From Myxococcales bacterium (GTDB lineage Bacteria; Myxococcota_A; Polyangia; Polyangiales; Ga0077539), in the NCBI GenBank assembly GCA_016792845.1, contig JAEUKH010000029.1:62001-126000 (forward strand): a stretch of DNA of 64,000 nucleotides, given 5' to 3'. Under the pieces are notes generated by a model. The model had not been told where the DNA came from, did no database searches, and saw only the letters and a list, made by a program, of their open reading frames with translations. The first letter of the stretch is position 1; the number at the start of each line of letters is the position of its first letter. Position numbers and translations under genes: made by a program. Positions 50,680 through 59,489 of this stretch are shown piece by piece.

Positions 50680-52929
50680 TCACACCATGTCGGGGCCGAT
50701 GTCTTCAATCAAGCACTGCGAGAGCTGGCGCATCGGGAGCGTGTAGAGAAAGCCCCGCGGGGCGTACATCGTCGGCAGGGGGCGGCCGTCGAGCGAGATG
50801 TCATCGCCCTCGGCCGTCCAGTTGGCGCGGATGGTGTCGTTGTAGCGCGCCGCCGCGGCGAGGCTGTCGAACCAGGCGACGGGGTCGTCTGAGAGGGCGG
50901 CGTTCGCAGGCAGCATGTTGGCGAGCACCCGCCGCCGCGCCGCCCGCACCCACGCGCGGTCAAAGACCGCCACGTTGAGCTCGCCCTCGTACACGATGCC
51001 GCGGTTGTTCTTGTTGCAGCTCCCGACCGAGAGAAACACATCGTCGACGATGAGGAGCTTCGAGTGAACATCCATGTCGACGAAGTGCGCGTCGGTCTCG
51101 TCGAAGCCGAAGGTCACCTGGGTGTCGAAGGCCCGGAGCTGCAAGAGCTGGTACCGCGAGGCGAAGCGCGTCAGGAGCTGCTCGTGGGTGCGGCGCGTCC
51201 ACGCGCAGCCGGGGTCTGTCCACTCGCTGATGGGCTTGGTGATCACCGTGAGGCGCAGCGTCGGCACCTCGTTCATCCTGCGGACGATCTCATCGACCAC
51301 CATGGGCATCCGAAAGTACTGGTCTTCAATGAAGATGTACTCTCTCGCCTGGCGCACGGCGTTCACCCACGACTCTGCGATGGCCGACTCGTTGAAGGGC
51401 GAGGGCAGCGTCGCCGTCACCTGCGCCTGAACGCCCCCCGGCACCGGGGCCGCCGCCGCGGGCAGCGCGTAGCCCGTCGCGTCGGCGCTGTACCGCGCGT
51501 TGGTGCTCAAGAGGTACTGCCAACGGCTGCGAAACACGTCTTCGGCGTCGCGCACCAGGGGGCCCTCGATGCGCACCATGTAGTCTTTTCGCGGGCCCGT
51601 ATCGGGCAGCCGGTCGTGGCTCGCCACCTCGGCCCGGCGCGCGTTGCTCGAATCAAAGAGCATCCGCCGCGGCTCGAAGACCAGGTGATTCGAGGTGTCC
51701 CAGTCGACGCGCCGGAGGTTCATCCCGCCGATGAAGGCGACCCGGCCGTCGAGCACCGCGAACTTTTGATGGTACGAGGCCGCTTGAACGTCGACCATCA
51801 CCGGCCAGTGGGTCAGGTCGATCATGCGGGGCGAGAGGTCGCTCGGCACCAGCGACTCGCTGTCAAATCGGTCGGCCATGGTCGACAGCCCCGAGGCCCG
51901 CACGCGGCCCCCGAAGTCGACCCCGGCGGGCTCCCAGTTGAACATCCCACGGGTCGCGTTGGCCTGCCCCATGGTCTCGAAGTTGTCGTTCGCGGTGGTG
52001 CCGTGGGCCCGCAGCGGGGCGTCGGTCGAGAGGTCGCTGGCGACGCCGTCCATGCTGAGAAATTGCCCCACCATGACGCGCTTTCGCGCGGGCGAGGCTT
52101 CGAGCAGCGAGAGAATGGTGTTTCGCTGCCGCTCGGCGGCGCTCATGGTGGTGTGCCGCGCGGCGTCGCGGATCAGCTCAAAGTTGCTCTCCCACCACCA
52201 GGTGGCCATGTGCACGCTCTGCCGCGCGGCGCCGAGCTCGCGGTGGACGCTGCGCCAGGCCTCCTCGCCGTCCATCAAGAGGTCGAGGGTGTTGCCGCGT
52301 CGCGCGGGGCGCCCGTTGGCCGCAAACCAGAGGTGGCGCAACCCTACAAAGACCTTGTGCAAAGGCACTTCGCGGCCCCCAACGGTGGTGCTCGCGTGGG
52401 CCAGCGAGAGCCCAGCCCCGCGGCTCTGATCGCCCGGGCGCAGGCTCACCCCCACGCTGCGCGCGCTGCCATCGTACGAGAGCGCGAGCCGCACCGGCCG
52501 GTGGTCGCTCGCCTCGACCGAGAGCTCAAACTCAGCCGGGTCGCGGAGCTCGACCACATACACCGACGGCTGCGCCCCGGGCGAGAGCGCCACCGCGGCG
52601 CCGCCTCGGGTCAGGCGCACCGTCGCGGCCCCTTCGGGCAAGGGCTGCGCCCAAAGGTCGGCCACGTTGAGCTCGAGCACCGCGTTCGGAGGCAGCGCCG
52701 CAGGGCCCCCGTCGACGCCCGCGTCGCGAGGATTCTGCGGCACATCGGCGGGCACCATCGCGCCGTCGGGCATCATCATCATCACGGTGCCGTCGACCAT
52801 CACCATGCCGTCAGGCAGCGCGATGGGCTCGGTGCCGTCGTTGCTTACACCGCAGCCCGCGACACCCAAGGCCGAGGCGAAGAGGGCCACCCAAACGCGT
52901 CGAAGAGGCGACATCGCGGCAACACTCAA
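50680..52929 (-). CDS. Phospholipase D-like lipoprotein
   Basis: A 749-residue envelope protein with lipobox Val-Ala-Gly-Cys (Cys26) and a Met/Asp/Pro-rich linker with a MVMVDGTVMMMMPDGAM stretch. The catalytic core has two HKD motifs: His387/Lys389/Asp394 in YHQKFAVLDG and His622/Lys624/Asp629 in VHSKLLIVDD. IEDQYF (534-539) and ELNVAVF are also characteristic of eukaryote-like PLDs. An N-terminal region of about 100 residues may bind lipid. It would hydrolyse or transfer phosphatidyl groups outside the cytoplasm; a defensive or predatory use is possible. It ends 9 bp from the ankyrin gene. Confidence 0.92.
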   Translation of the reverse strand: MSVAAMSPLRRVWVALFASALGVAGCGVSNDGTEPIALPDGMVMVDGTVMMMMPDGAMVPADVPQNPRDAGVDGGPAALPPNAVLELNVADLWAQPLPEGAATVRLTRGGAAVALSPGAQPSVYVVELRDPAEFELSVEASDHRPVRLALSYDGSARSVGVSLRPGDQSRGAGLSLAHASTTVGGREVPLHKVFVGLRHLWFAANGRPARRGNTLDLLMDGEEAWRSVHRELGAARQSVHMATWWWESNFELIRDAARHTTMSAAERQRNTILSLLEASPARKRVMVGQFLSMDGVASDLSTDAPLRAHGTTANDNFETMGQANATRGMFNWEPAGVDFGGRVRASGLSTMADRFDSESLVPSDLSPRMIDLTHWPVMVDVQAASYHQKFAVLDGRVAFIGGMNLRRVDWDTSNHLVFEPRRMLFDSSNARRAEVASHDRLPDTGPRKDYMVRIEGPLVRDAEDVFRSRWQYLLSTNARYSADATGYALPAAAAPVPGGVQAQVTATLPSPFNESAIAESWVNAVRQAREYIFIEDQYFRMPMVVDEIVRRMNEVPTLRLTVITKPISEWTDPGCAWTRRTHEQLLTRFASRYQLLQLRAFDTQVTFGFDETDAHFVDMDVHSKLLIVDDVFLSVGSCNKNNRGIVYEGELNVAVFDRAWVRAARRRVLANMLPANAALSDDPVAWFDSLAAAARYNDTIRANWTAEGDDISLDGRPLPTMYAPRGFLYTLPMRQLSQCLIEDIGPDMV

Positions 52930-52947
52930 CCCGCCGCGTGGGAGGCG

Positions 52948-54258
52948 TCAAGGGGCGCTGTCGGGCGGCGGAGGCAGCCGCGAGGTCATGCTCATCGGCG
53001 CCTCTTCGCGCAAGGTGAGATATTCGTACTTGTTGACGAACTCTTCGGGCGACATCGAAAGCGTGGTGGCGAGCCGCGCGATCTGGAGCGGGTCGTCGAA
53101 GTCTTCGCGCTTGAGCCGCACCATGTAGCTCCGCGCGATGCGATACCGGTCAGAGGCCACGTCGACCATGCGCACCCGGGCGCGGCCCGTTTGAAGGTCG
53201 ATGAGATGCTCGAAGGGTACCGGCTTGAAGCGCCCGCCCTGCATCGACACCATCGCGCCGGTGCCGCCCTCGATCGCGTAGCGCGCCGCGCAGTACCCGA
53301 GGTCGCGGGTGTACTCCATGTCAGCGGGGATGGGGTCTGTGCAGCGGAGCTCGTACCCGATGTTCTTTGAAATGATGGTGCATTTGACGCCCCGGGCCTT
53401 GAGGGCGTGCGAGACGTGGAGCTTCAGCGCGTCGCCGAAATCGAGCTCTGAGAAGCGGAGGTTGCCGTGCTGGTCGCGCTCGCCGTTGTCGAGCTGGGCG
53501 AGGTCGTCGGGGTGGAGCTTCTCGAGCAAGCCCTCGGCGAGCACCGCGATGCCGTCGCTGCGGTCATAGCCCATGCGCTTGACGATGGCCCCGACCAGAA
53601 TATCCACCATCTCTTGGAAGCGCACCGTGCCCGCGCCAAACTCCTCAGGGATGAGCGTCACCGTGGCCCCCGCGGCCTTGCCGATGCCGAGCGCGAGGTG
53701 CCCCGCCTTGCGCCCCTGGGTGACCACGAAATACCACCGCTGGGTGGTCTTCGCGTCGACCATGAGGTTCTTCACGATCTCGACCCCGACGTGCCGCGCG
53801 GTCTGATAGCCGAAGGTGTCGACCTCGGGCGGCAAATCGATGTCGTTGTCGATGGTCTTGGGCACGTGCACGACCCTGAGCTGCCCCCGGGCCCGCTCGC
53901 TGACCTTGTAGGCCGAGAAGGCCGAGCCGTCGCCGCCGATGGTGATGAGCTTGTCGACGTCGAGCTTCAAGAGCGACAAGAGCGTGTTCTCAAGTGCCTT
54001 GGCGTCGCGGGTCGGGTTCGCCCGCGAGATGCCGATGTGAGAGCCGCCGCGAAAGTGAATGCGCGACACGTCGCTGATCTTCAAGACCGGGGCGTGGGCG
54101 GTGTCGCCCTCCATCAGCCATTTAAAACCGTCTTGAATGCCGAGCACCTCGACGCCCAGCAGATTGGCACGGATGGTGGCCGCGGCGATGACGCTGTTGA
54201 GACCCGGAGCCGGGCCCCCTGCACAAAGAATCGCGAGTCGTTTCGGTCGAGTGCTCAT
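52948..54258 (-). CDS. 6-phosphofructokinase
   Basis: From ATG 54258 the protein has 436 residues. It phosphorylates fructose 6-phosphate in glycolysis. GGDGS (108-112) is the ATP-type form, whereas PKTIDND (133-139) carries the Lys often seen in pyrophosphate-dependent enzymes. This mixed pair also occurs in ATP-dependent trypanosomatid-type enzymes, so ATP is the likelier donor, but the phosphoryl donor is not proven. Upstream in-frame sequence is not credible. It diverges from the small Cys-rich lipoprotein gene. Confidence 0.93.
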   Translation of the reverse strand: MSTRPKRLAILCAGGPAPGLNSVIAAATIRANLLGVEVLGIQDGFKWLMEGDTAHAPVLKISDVSRIHFRGGSHIGISRANPTRDAKALENTLLSLLKLDVDKLITIGGDGSAFSAYKVSERARGQLRVVHVPKTIDNDIDLPPEVDTFGYQTARHVGVEIVKNLMVDAKTTQRWYFVVTQGRKAGHLALGIGKAAGATVTLIPEEFGAGTVRFQEMVDILVGAIVKRMGYDRSDGIAVLAEGLLEKLHPDDLAQLDNGERDQHGNLRFSELDFGDALKLHVSHALKARGVKCTIISKNIGYELRCTDPIPADMEYTRDLGYCAARYAIEGGTGAMVSMQGGRFKPVPFEHLIDLQTGRARVRMVDVASDRYRIARSYMVRLKREDFDDPLQIARLATTLSMSPEEFVNKYEYLTLREEAPMSMTSRLPPPPDSAP

Positions 54259-54469
54259 GCGGTTGCGGGTGACCTTTGTTCGTAAGAGGGCGCGTGCGCG
54301 GCAGAGCGGTGCGGGCGCAGCGACCCTTCGGGTGAGGGCCGCGAGGCTATCAACCGCCGCGTCGTGCTCGCAAGCGGAGGGGCGCTCGCCGCGCGGCGCA
54401 TCGACCCGCGCGGGAGACGCAAAGAGCGGTAGACAGGTCGGCGTCTTTGCCGTGATGCTCGGCCCCGCG

Positions 54470-54832
54470 ATGAAGCCCACGGCGCTCTCTCTGGCCCTCT
54501 TGTTCGTCGGTTTTGGCGCGGTTGCGGGCTGCAATCGCTCTGACCCTTACAGCGACTGCAACCGCGACCTGCCCTGCGGCGGCGACGCGCCCTTGTGCCT
54601 CTCGAGCACGACGGTGACCCGGCGCACGGTGCAGTTTTGCTCGAAGCGATGCAGCACCCCCGCGGCCAACTCGGCCGAGTGCCCGGGCAACGGGGCCTGC
54701 GCGCGGCTCAACGGCGGCGACCCGGTGTGCGTGGCCCGGTGCAGCAGCACCGCAGACTGCGCCTTCACCGGCGCGGCGTGTCTGCCCCTCGCCGAGGCCG
54801 GCGGGGCGACGGTGTGCTCGGCGGCTCCGTGA
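54470..54832 (+). CDS. Small Cys-rich lipoprotein
   Basis: A 120-residue lipoprotein with lipobox Val-Ala-Gly-Cys and ten or more Cys in the mature part, including CNRDLPCGG and GACARLNGGDPVC. The fold is presumably a disulphide-rich knot. The ATG at 54455 is a possible earlier start. Its stop overlaps the start of the PtsP-like gene (GTGA), so the two are translated together although one product is exported and the other is not. Confidence 0.82.
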   Translation: MKPTALSLALLFVGFGAVAGCNRSDPYSDCNRDLPCGGDAPLCLSSTTVTRRTVQFCSKRCSTPAANSAECPGNGACARLNGGDPVCVARCSSTADCAFTGAACLPLAEAGGATVCSAAP

Positions 54833-56094
54833 GCGAGCGGCCCATCGAGGCGACCCTGCACACCCGTGGCCAATCGCGGCTCGACGCCGTGTGCGACCTC
54901 GTGCAATCGCTGGCGATGGTGACGCCCCTCACCTCGGCGTTGAACGAGCTCCCCCGTCGGGTGGCGGCGGTGTTCGAGAGCGAGGTGTGCTCGGTCTATC
55001 TTCGCGAGGGCCACGACCTCGTGATGCGCGGCAACGTGGGCTTCGCGCACGACGCCCTCGGCGAGGTGCGCCTCGCGGTGGGCGAGGGCATGGTGGGCAC
55101 CGCCGTCGAGATCAGCCGCCCGGTGAGCAGCGAGGCCGCGCCGGCGCACAAGAACGCACGCATCTTCCCCAGTTTGGGCGAAGAGCGGTACCCGGCCTTT
55201 CTGGCCGTCCCGGTGCCGGGCCCCTCGGGGCCTTCGGGCGCCGTGGTGGTGCAACGCGCCGGGGCGCCGTACACCGCGGCCGATGTGGCCCTCCTGGTCG
55301 CCTTGGCGGGGGCCATCAGCCCGCTCCTGGCCCGGGCCCGCATCGTCGACCGCGAGACCCCGAGGGCGCCCTCGGGCACCCGCCGCGTGACCCTCACCGG
55401 CCGCGCCGTCATCGCGGGCACCGGGCTCGGCGTCGCGATGGCCCTCCGCCGCCCCGAGATCCGCGAGAAATCAAAAACCTCGAAGCAGTCTGGGCAAGCC
55501 CGCGAGCTCGCCCGCTGGCTCGAACACTGCGACGCCTCGCTCGACGTGGCCCTGCGCACCGCGACGCGAAAATCGCTCGACACCGCGCCCTTGCTTCAAG
55601 CCCGAGAGATCCTCGCCGACGGGCGTCTCACCGAGCGCACCCTCGAGCTCGCGCCCTCCCGCGGGCTCGCCGGGGCCTTGGCCGAGGTGGCCCGCGAGGC
55701 CATCCGCGCGGCCCGACTCACCGACGTCGCGTGGCTCTCTGAGCGGGCCGTCGCGCTCGCCGAGCTCTGCGATGCGCTGCGGGTGCTCGGCAACCCCGAC
55801 ACCCTCGCCGCGGTGCCCGAAGGCGCCGTCTGGCTCGGCGACGCCCTCACCGTCTACGACCTCCTCGTGGGCATGCGCCGTCGGCCCTCGGCGCTGCTCT
55901 TGCCGCAGCGCGCCTCCGAGGCCACCCGCCTCGTGCTCGAATTGCTCGAACTCCCCGCCGTGGCCGAGGTGGGCGGCCTCTTCAACTGGGTGAGCGACGG
56001 CGACGTCTTGCTCGTCGACGGCGACCACGGCCTCGTGCGGGTCAACCCCACCCGCCGAGAGCGCGACGAGGCCCGCGAAGCCCGACGCGTGTGA
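54829..56094 (+). CDS. Truncated, degenerate PtsP-like GAF protein
   Basis: From GTG 54829 the product has 421 residues. A GAF domain (about 20-165) is followed by a region collinear with Enzyme I/PtsP: RRVTLTGRAVIAGTGLGVAM (186-205), a helical HPr-binding-like part, and VPEGAVWLGDALTVYDLL (329-346) and DGDVLLVDGDHGLVRVNP (390-407). The phospho-His loop, normally GGxTSHxAI, is replaced by QRASEATRL (360-368), with no His. The C-terminal PEP-binding barrel is absent. It therefore cannot phosphorylate HPr and may be a ligand-sensing regulator. Coupled to the upstream Cys-rich lipoprotein gene. Confidence 0.85.
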   Translation: MSERPIEATLHTRGQSRLDAVCDLVQSLAMVTPLTSALNELPRRVAAVFESEVCSVYLREGHDLVMRGNVGFAHDALGEVRLAVGEGMVGTAVEISRPVSSEAAPAHKNARIFPSLGEERYPAFLAVPVPGPSGPSGAVVVQRAGAPYTAADVALLVALAGAISPLLARARIVDRETPRAPSGTRRVTLTGRAVIAGTGLGVAMALRRPEIREKSKTSKQSGQARELARWLEHCDASLDVALRTATRKSLDTAPLLQAREILADGRLTERTLELAPSRGLAGALAEVAREAIRAARLTDVAWLSERAVALAELCDALRVLGNPDTLAAVPEGAVWLGDALTVYDLLVGMRRRPSALLLPQRASEATRLVLELLELPAVAEVGGLFNWVSDGDVLLVDGDHGLVRVNPTRRERDEAREARRV

Positions 56095-56161
56095 CATATT
56101 CTGTCATTGAAGAGTTGCTGCGCCCTTGCGTTGCGCGCGCCGGGGTCGTACCGGGTTGTCG

Positions 56162-56617
56162 ATGCGCGTGCTGACATTGGGTGATTGGCAGCTCAAGCTC
56201 GGGCTGTTGGTGGTGTTGGGCACGGGGTGCCTGGTGGGCTTGCTCTTGGTGGTGGCGCTCTTCGAGCGGCTCCAGCGTCGGGTGGGCTTGCGCAGCTTTG
56301 AGGCCGCGGCGCTGCGGGCGGTGCCCGCGCAGGCGAGGGTGTTGCGGTGCGAGCGCGTCGACGGGCGCTACAGCTTGCTCGCGGTCGAGCTGCTCGAAGG
56401 GGCGGTGTATCGCGCGGGGCCTGGGGTGCGGCTGAAGGCGCTGGTGGGCCTGCCCGAGACCGTCGGCCCCCTCGCGGCGGGCAGCACCCTCACCATGCTG
56501 TGGGACGGTCGAACCCCTGAGAGCCTTGAGCTCGATTACGCGCAATGGGCCCAACCTGCCTTGCGCCGCGCGTACTACCTTGAGCGCGGGCGCGTGCGCT
56601 GGTCGAAGGCTGAATAG
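56162..56617 (+). CDS. Hypothetical single-pass membrane protein
   Basis: From ATG 56162 the product has 151 residues: a short start, a strong membrane helix (about 10-32), and a 110-residue soluble domain with beta-like strands and a Trp-rich end (YAQWAQPALRRAYYLERGR). No family recognised. It follows the PtsP-like gene by 67 bp on the same strand. Confidence 0.75.
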   Translation: MRVLTLGDWQLKLGLLVVLGTGCLVGLLLVVALFERLQRRVGLRSFEAAALRAVPAQARVLRCERVDGRYSLLAVELLEGAVYRAGPGVRLKALVGLPETVGPLAAGSTLTMLWDGRTPESLELDYAQWAQPALRRAYYLERGRVRWSKAE

Positions 56618-56687
56618 GCGGCGCGCGACGGGGCCGCTGCGCGCGGTCATGCAACCGTGTCAGGCCCTCGGGCATCGACAAGGGGCC

Positions 56688-57611
56688 ATGAAGCTCCTCG
56701 CGATCACCGCCCTCTGCGGCACCCTCACGCTCAGCGCGTCGCTCGCGGCGCAGCCCCTCAGCGCCACCGCGGCGAGTCGGCCCGACGAGGCGCAGACGCC
56801 TGCGGCGCCGAGCCTTGGGCCCCAGCCCTCAAGCCTGAGCGTTGTGTTGAACCCGCCCTCGCGGCCTTGGGCCCTTCACCTCGACGCCGAGCTCGGCATG
56901 CTGGCGATCTTGTCGCATCGCATCACCATCGGCTCAGACGGCACGCGGTTTGATTACGTGGGCGACGGCGGCCAAGACAACCTTCAGCTCTTTTCAAGGT
57001 TGCAAGCGGGCTTTCGCTTCGCCGATCGGCACCACTTGATCTTTGTGTATCAGCCCATCGACCTTCGCACCGAGGCGCGCTTCGATCAGGGGTATCGCAT
57101 CGGCGGTGTTGATTTTCGCCAAGGGGCCGCGGTCGACCTGCGGTACGGCTTCGACTTCTACCGCGCGAGCTACGCCTACGATCTCTTGCGGTCGCCGCGG
57201 CACGAGCTCTCGGTGGGGCTCTCGATGCAGATCCGTAACGCGTCGATTTCGTTCACGCAGCGCGACGGGGCGGCGCGCTATGCGAGCAATGACATCGGGC
57301 TCGTTCCGGCGTTGAAGGTGAGGGCGCGGTATACGTTTGAGGGCGGCGCCTTTGTGGGCTTTGAGGCCGACGGCACCTATGCGACCAACTCGTTCATCAA
57401 TGGGGCGAGCTACCCTTTTACGGGGGCCATTCTTGACACCTCGCTGCGGGTCGGCGCCAGGCTATGGGGCCCCGTCGAGGTGTACGGCAACCTTCGGTAC
57501 CTCGGCGGCGGCGCGATGGGCACCAGCGACGACCCCGAGGCCCCGGCCGACGGGTTCACCGAGAACTGGCTCCACACCCTGAGCCTCTCGCTCGGCTTCG
57601 GGCTGCGCTAA
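56688..57611 (+). CDS. Outer-membrane beta-barrel candidate
   Basis: This 307-residue exported protein has a signal (cleavage near Leu-Ala-Ala-Gln, about residues 19-22) and a Pro/Ala linker. From about residue 65 alternating polar/aromatic strands run to a C-terminal Leu-Gly-Phe-Gly-Leu-Arg, as in outer-membrane barrels. Strand patterns such as LQLFSRLQAGFRF and DLRYGFDFYRASYAYD support this. It converges with a second barrel candidate, with 7 bp between stops. Function unknown. Confidence 0.82.
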   Translation: MKLLAITALCGTLTLSASLAAQPLSATAASRPDEAQTPAAPSLGPQPSSLSVVLNPPSRPWALHLDAELGMLAILSHRITIGSDGTRFDYVGDGGQDNLQLFSRLQAGFRFADRHHLIFVYQPIDLRTEARFDQGYRIGGVDFRQGAAVDLRYGFDFYRASYAYDLLRSPRHELSVGLSMQIRNASISFTQRDGAARYASNDIGLVPALKVRARYTFEGGAFVGFEADGTYATNSFINGASYPFTGAILDTSLRVGARLWGPVEVYGNLRYLGGGAMGTSDDPEAPADGFTENWLHTLSLSLGFGLR

Positions 57612-57618
57612 GCGACGC

Positions 57619-58242
57619 TCACCAACGCCAGAGCGGCGCGATGTCAACATGGACGTACCACACGCTCAGGTCTTCGCCCCGAATCGCCGCCCGGGTCGCG
57701 TCGATGGGCGTCACACCCGGCAAGGCCGGGGCCTCGGCGCTCACATACGCGAGCTCGTTCTCATTCATCACATTGAAGCGCGCCGTATTAAGAAGAAAGC
57801 TCCGCCCCGCGCCAATGCGGAACATCATCCCCCGCGACGGGCGCCACTCGCTCGCGACCCCCACCGAGAGCCAGTTGGTGTGCTCTGGCAGGCTGCGCCC
57901 GTCAGGGCTCGACGGCAACACGCCCCACCCGATCTGATGTGAGAACGCGCCCACCAGCTCGAAGGCCCAACGGCGCGTGCCGAAGGGCGAGACGAGCACC
58001 GTGGCGTCGACCGCAGGGCCGAACGCGCCCCCGAGCCCCGCGCCCACCTCAAGGCCCACCCAACGCGTCGGCCGAAGCTGCACAAACACCCCGCCAAACC
58101 CGCGCGGAGAGCCCGCCCCAAGGGTCGCCCCCAAGGCCACCGTGCGCGAGAACGCGTCACGCCGCGTAGGGCGCGCCTCGGCCGCCGAGCCCCAAAGACA
58201 GCCCAACACCGTCAACGCGATGGCAACAATCGACCTGGACAT
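57619..58242 (-). CDS. Small outer-membrane beta-barrel-like protein
   Basis: From ATG 58242, with GGAGG seven bases upstream, the product has 207 residues with a signal ending near Ala-Glu-Ala-Arg. Strands such as VGLEVGAGLGGAF and WAFELVGAFSHQIGW suggest an eight-stranded barrel. The C-terminus ends in Trp-Arg-Trp. No family is certain. Confidence 0.8.
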   Translation of the reverse strand: MSRSIVAIALTVLGCLWGSAAEARPTRRDAFSRTVALGATLGAGSPRGFGGVFVQLRPTRWVGLEVGAGLGGAFGPAVDATVLVSPFGTRRWAFELVGAFSHQIGWGVLPSSPDGRSLPEHTNWLSVGVASEWRPSRGMMFRIGAGRSFLLNTARFNVMNENELAYVSAEAPALPGVTPIDATRAAIRGEDLSVWYVHVDIAPLWRW

Positions 58243-58724
58243 GCTTCGGCCTCCGAGAAGGGGTGGGGGTGTGCCGCGCACCCGCATGGCAACGCCCGGG
58301 CCAGCGACGACCCGTGTGGCGTTTTCTCGGTAGATGCCGCGTCTCGGAGGCGCATTCACCGCCCCCGCGGGCTGTGTCAGGTCGTGCCACCGTGAGGGCC
58401 GACGGGCGACTCGGCGATGGCCCACCCGCGGGTGCGCGTGTCGCGCTCCGACTCTCTGGGAAGCGCTACCGACAATGGCGGCGGGCACCCTCACCTCTGT
58501 GGGCAACACGTCGATCGGATCTGCTGTCGCGAGAGCGCGCGAGAACCCTTTGTCAGAAAGGCTGAGGGTCAGCTTCCTGCGCCGTGAGACGCTGGGCCTC
58601 GCTCACATCCGTCTCGCCCGGCTGGGCTCACCCGCGGTTGATCTCAGCTGAAACCGTTCACCAACGCTCGACCCGTCTCCGCGCGAAATGTCGCGCACAG
58701 AGGCGCGTTCGACGATGATGGCCC
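58243..58724. other. Intergenic region of 482 bp
   Basis: This is the longest gap in the window and separates two divergent genes. The small open frames in it have Arg/Pro/Ala-rich shadow composition. I see no RNA gene, clear hairpin terminator, repeat or strong promoter consensus. It must contain the promoters of the barrel-like gene and the SDR gene. Confidence 0.5.
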
Positions 58725-59486
58725 ATGCACGAAGTCCATGTGGTGGTGACGGGGGCGTCGCGGGGCATCGGCGCGGCGATGGCGCGGCGGTGGCTGTCGC
58801 TCGGGGCGCGGGTCACGCTGGTGGCCCGACAGGTCGCGGCGCTCGAAGAAATTGCCAGCGGCGGTAAGGGTTTTGTGATCGGCGCCGACCTCTCAGCGCC
58901 CGACTCCGGCACCGACTGGGTCGACGCCGCCGAGGCCGCGATGGGGCCCATCGACGTGCTGGTCAACAACGCCGGCGTTCAGCTCGTGGGGCCCACCGTC
59001 GAGGCCGACGTCACCGAGGGCGAGCGGCTCCTCAGGGTCGACCTCTTGGCCCCGATGCGGCTCACCCGCCGGGTGCTCCCGTCGATGCTCGCGCGCGGGC
59101 GGGGCACCATCGTCGACGTGGCCTCGATGGCGGCCCTCGCGCCCACCCCGGGGATGTTCTACTACAACGCCGCCAAGGCGGGCCTCGCGGCGGCCTCAGA
59201 GGCGCTCAGGGGCGAGCTGCGGGGCACCGGCGTGCATGTGGTGACGGTGTATCCCGGGCCGGTCGACACCGAGATGGCGCAGCGCGCCTTGGCGAAGGCA
59301 GGAGACGGGGCGGCGCGGCACCTCCCGATGGGCGACGTCGACACCCTGGCCCGCAAGGTGACCGCCGCGGTCGACGACCGCCGCGACCGGGTGATCTACC
59401 CCGCGTCGTACGGCCTGGCGCGGCACTTCCCGCAGGTGACCCGTTGGCTGATGGATCGCCTCACCCCGCCGTTTCGCGGGGGCTGA
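58725..59486 (+). CDS. Short-chain dehydrogenase/reductase
   Basis: A classical SDR of 253 residues with TGASRGIG (9-16), NNAG (81-84), the catalytic Ser in ASMAA (Ser134) and Tyr147/Lys151 in YNAAK. These predict NAD(P)-dependent oxidoreductase activity on a lipid, sugar or keto substrate. PGPVDTEM is the usual post-catalytic loop. The C-terminal 40 residues have a hydrophobic/aromatic helix as in membrane-associated DHRS-like SDRs. It converges with add, leaving 3 bp. Confidence 0.93.
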   Translation: MHEVHVVVTGASRGIGAAMARRWLSLGARVTLVARQVAALEEIASGGKGFVIGADLSAPDSGTDWVDAAEAAMGPIDVLVNNAGVQLVGPTVEADVTEGERLLRVDLLAPMRLTRRVLPSMLARGRGTIVDVASMAALAPTPGMFYYNAAKAGLAAASEALRGELRGTGVHVVTVYPGPVDTEMAQRALAKAGDGAARHLPMGDVDTLARKVTAAVDDRRDRVIYPASYGLARHFPQVTRWLMDRLTPPFRGG

Positions 59487-59489
59487 GGG

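Noticed and set aside
51064..53370. 768-codon plus-strand frame opposite phospholipase D
   Set aside because: No domain, spans two real genes and their intergenic gap.
58334..58651. 105-codon plus-strand frame in the 482-bp gap
   Set aside because: Arg-rich, no ribosome-binding site, no recognisable fold.
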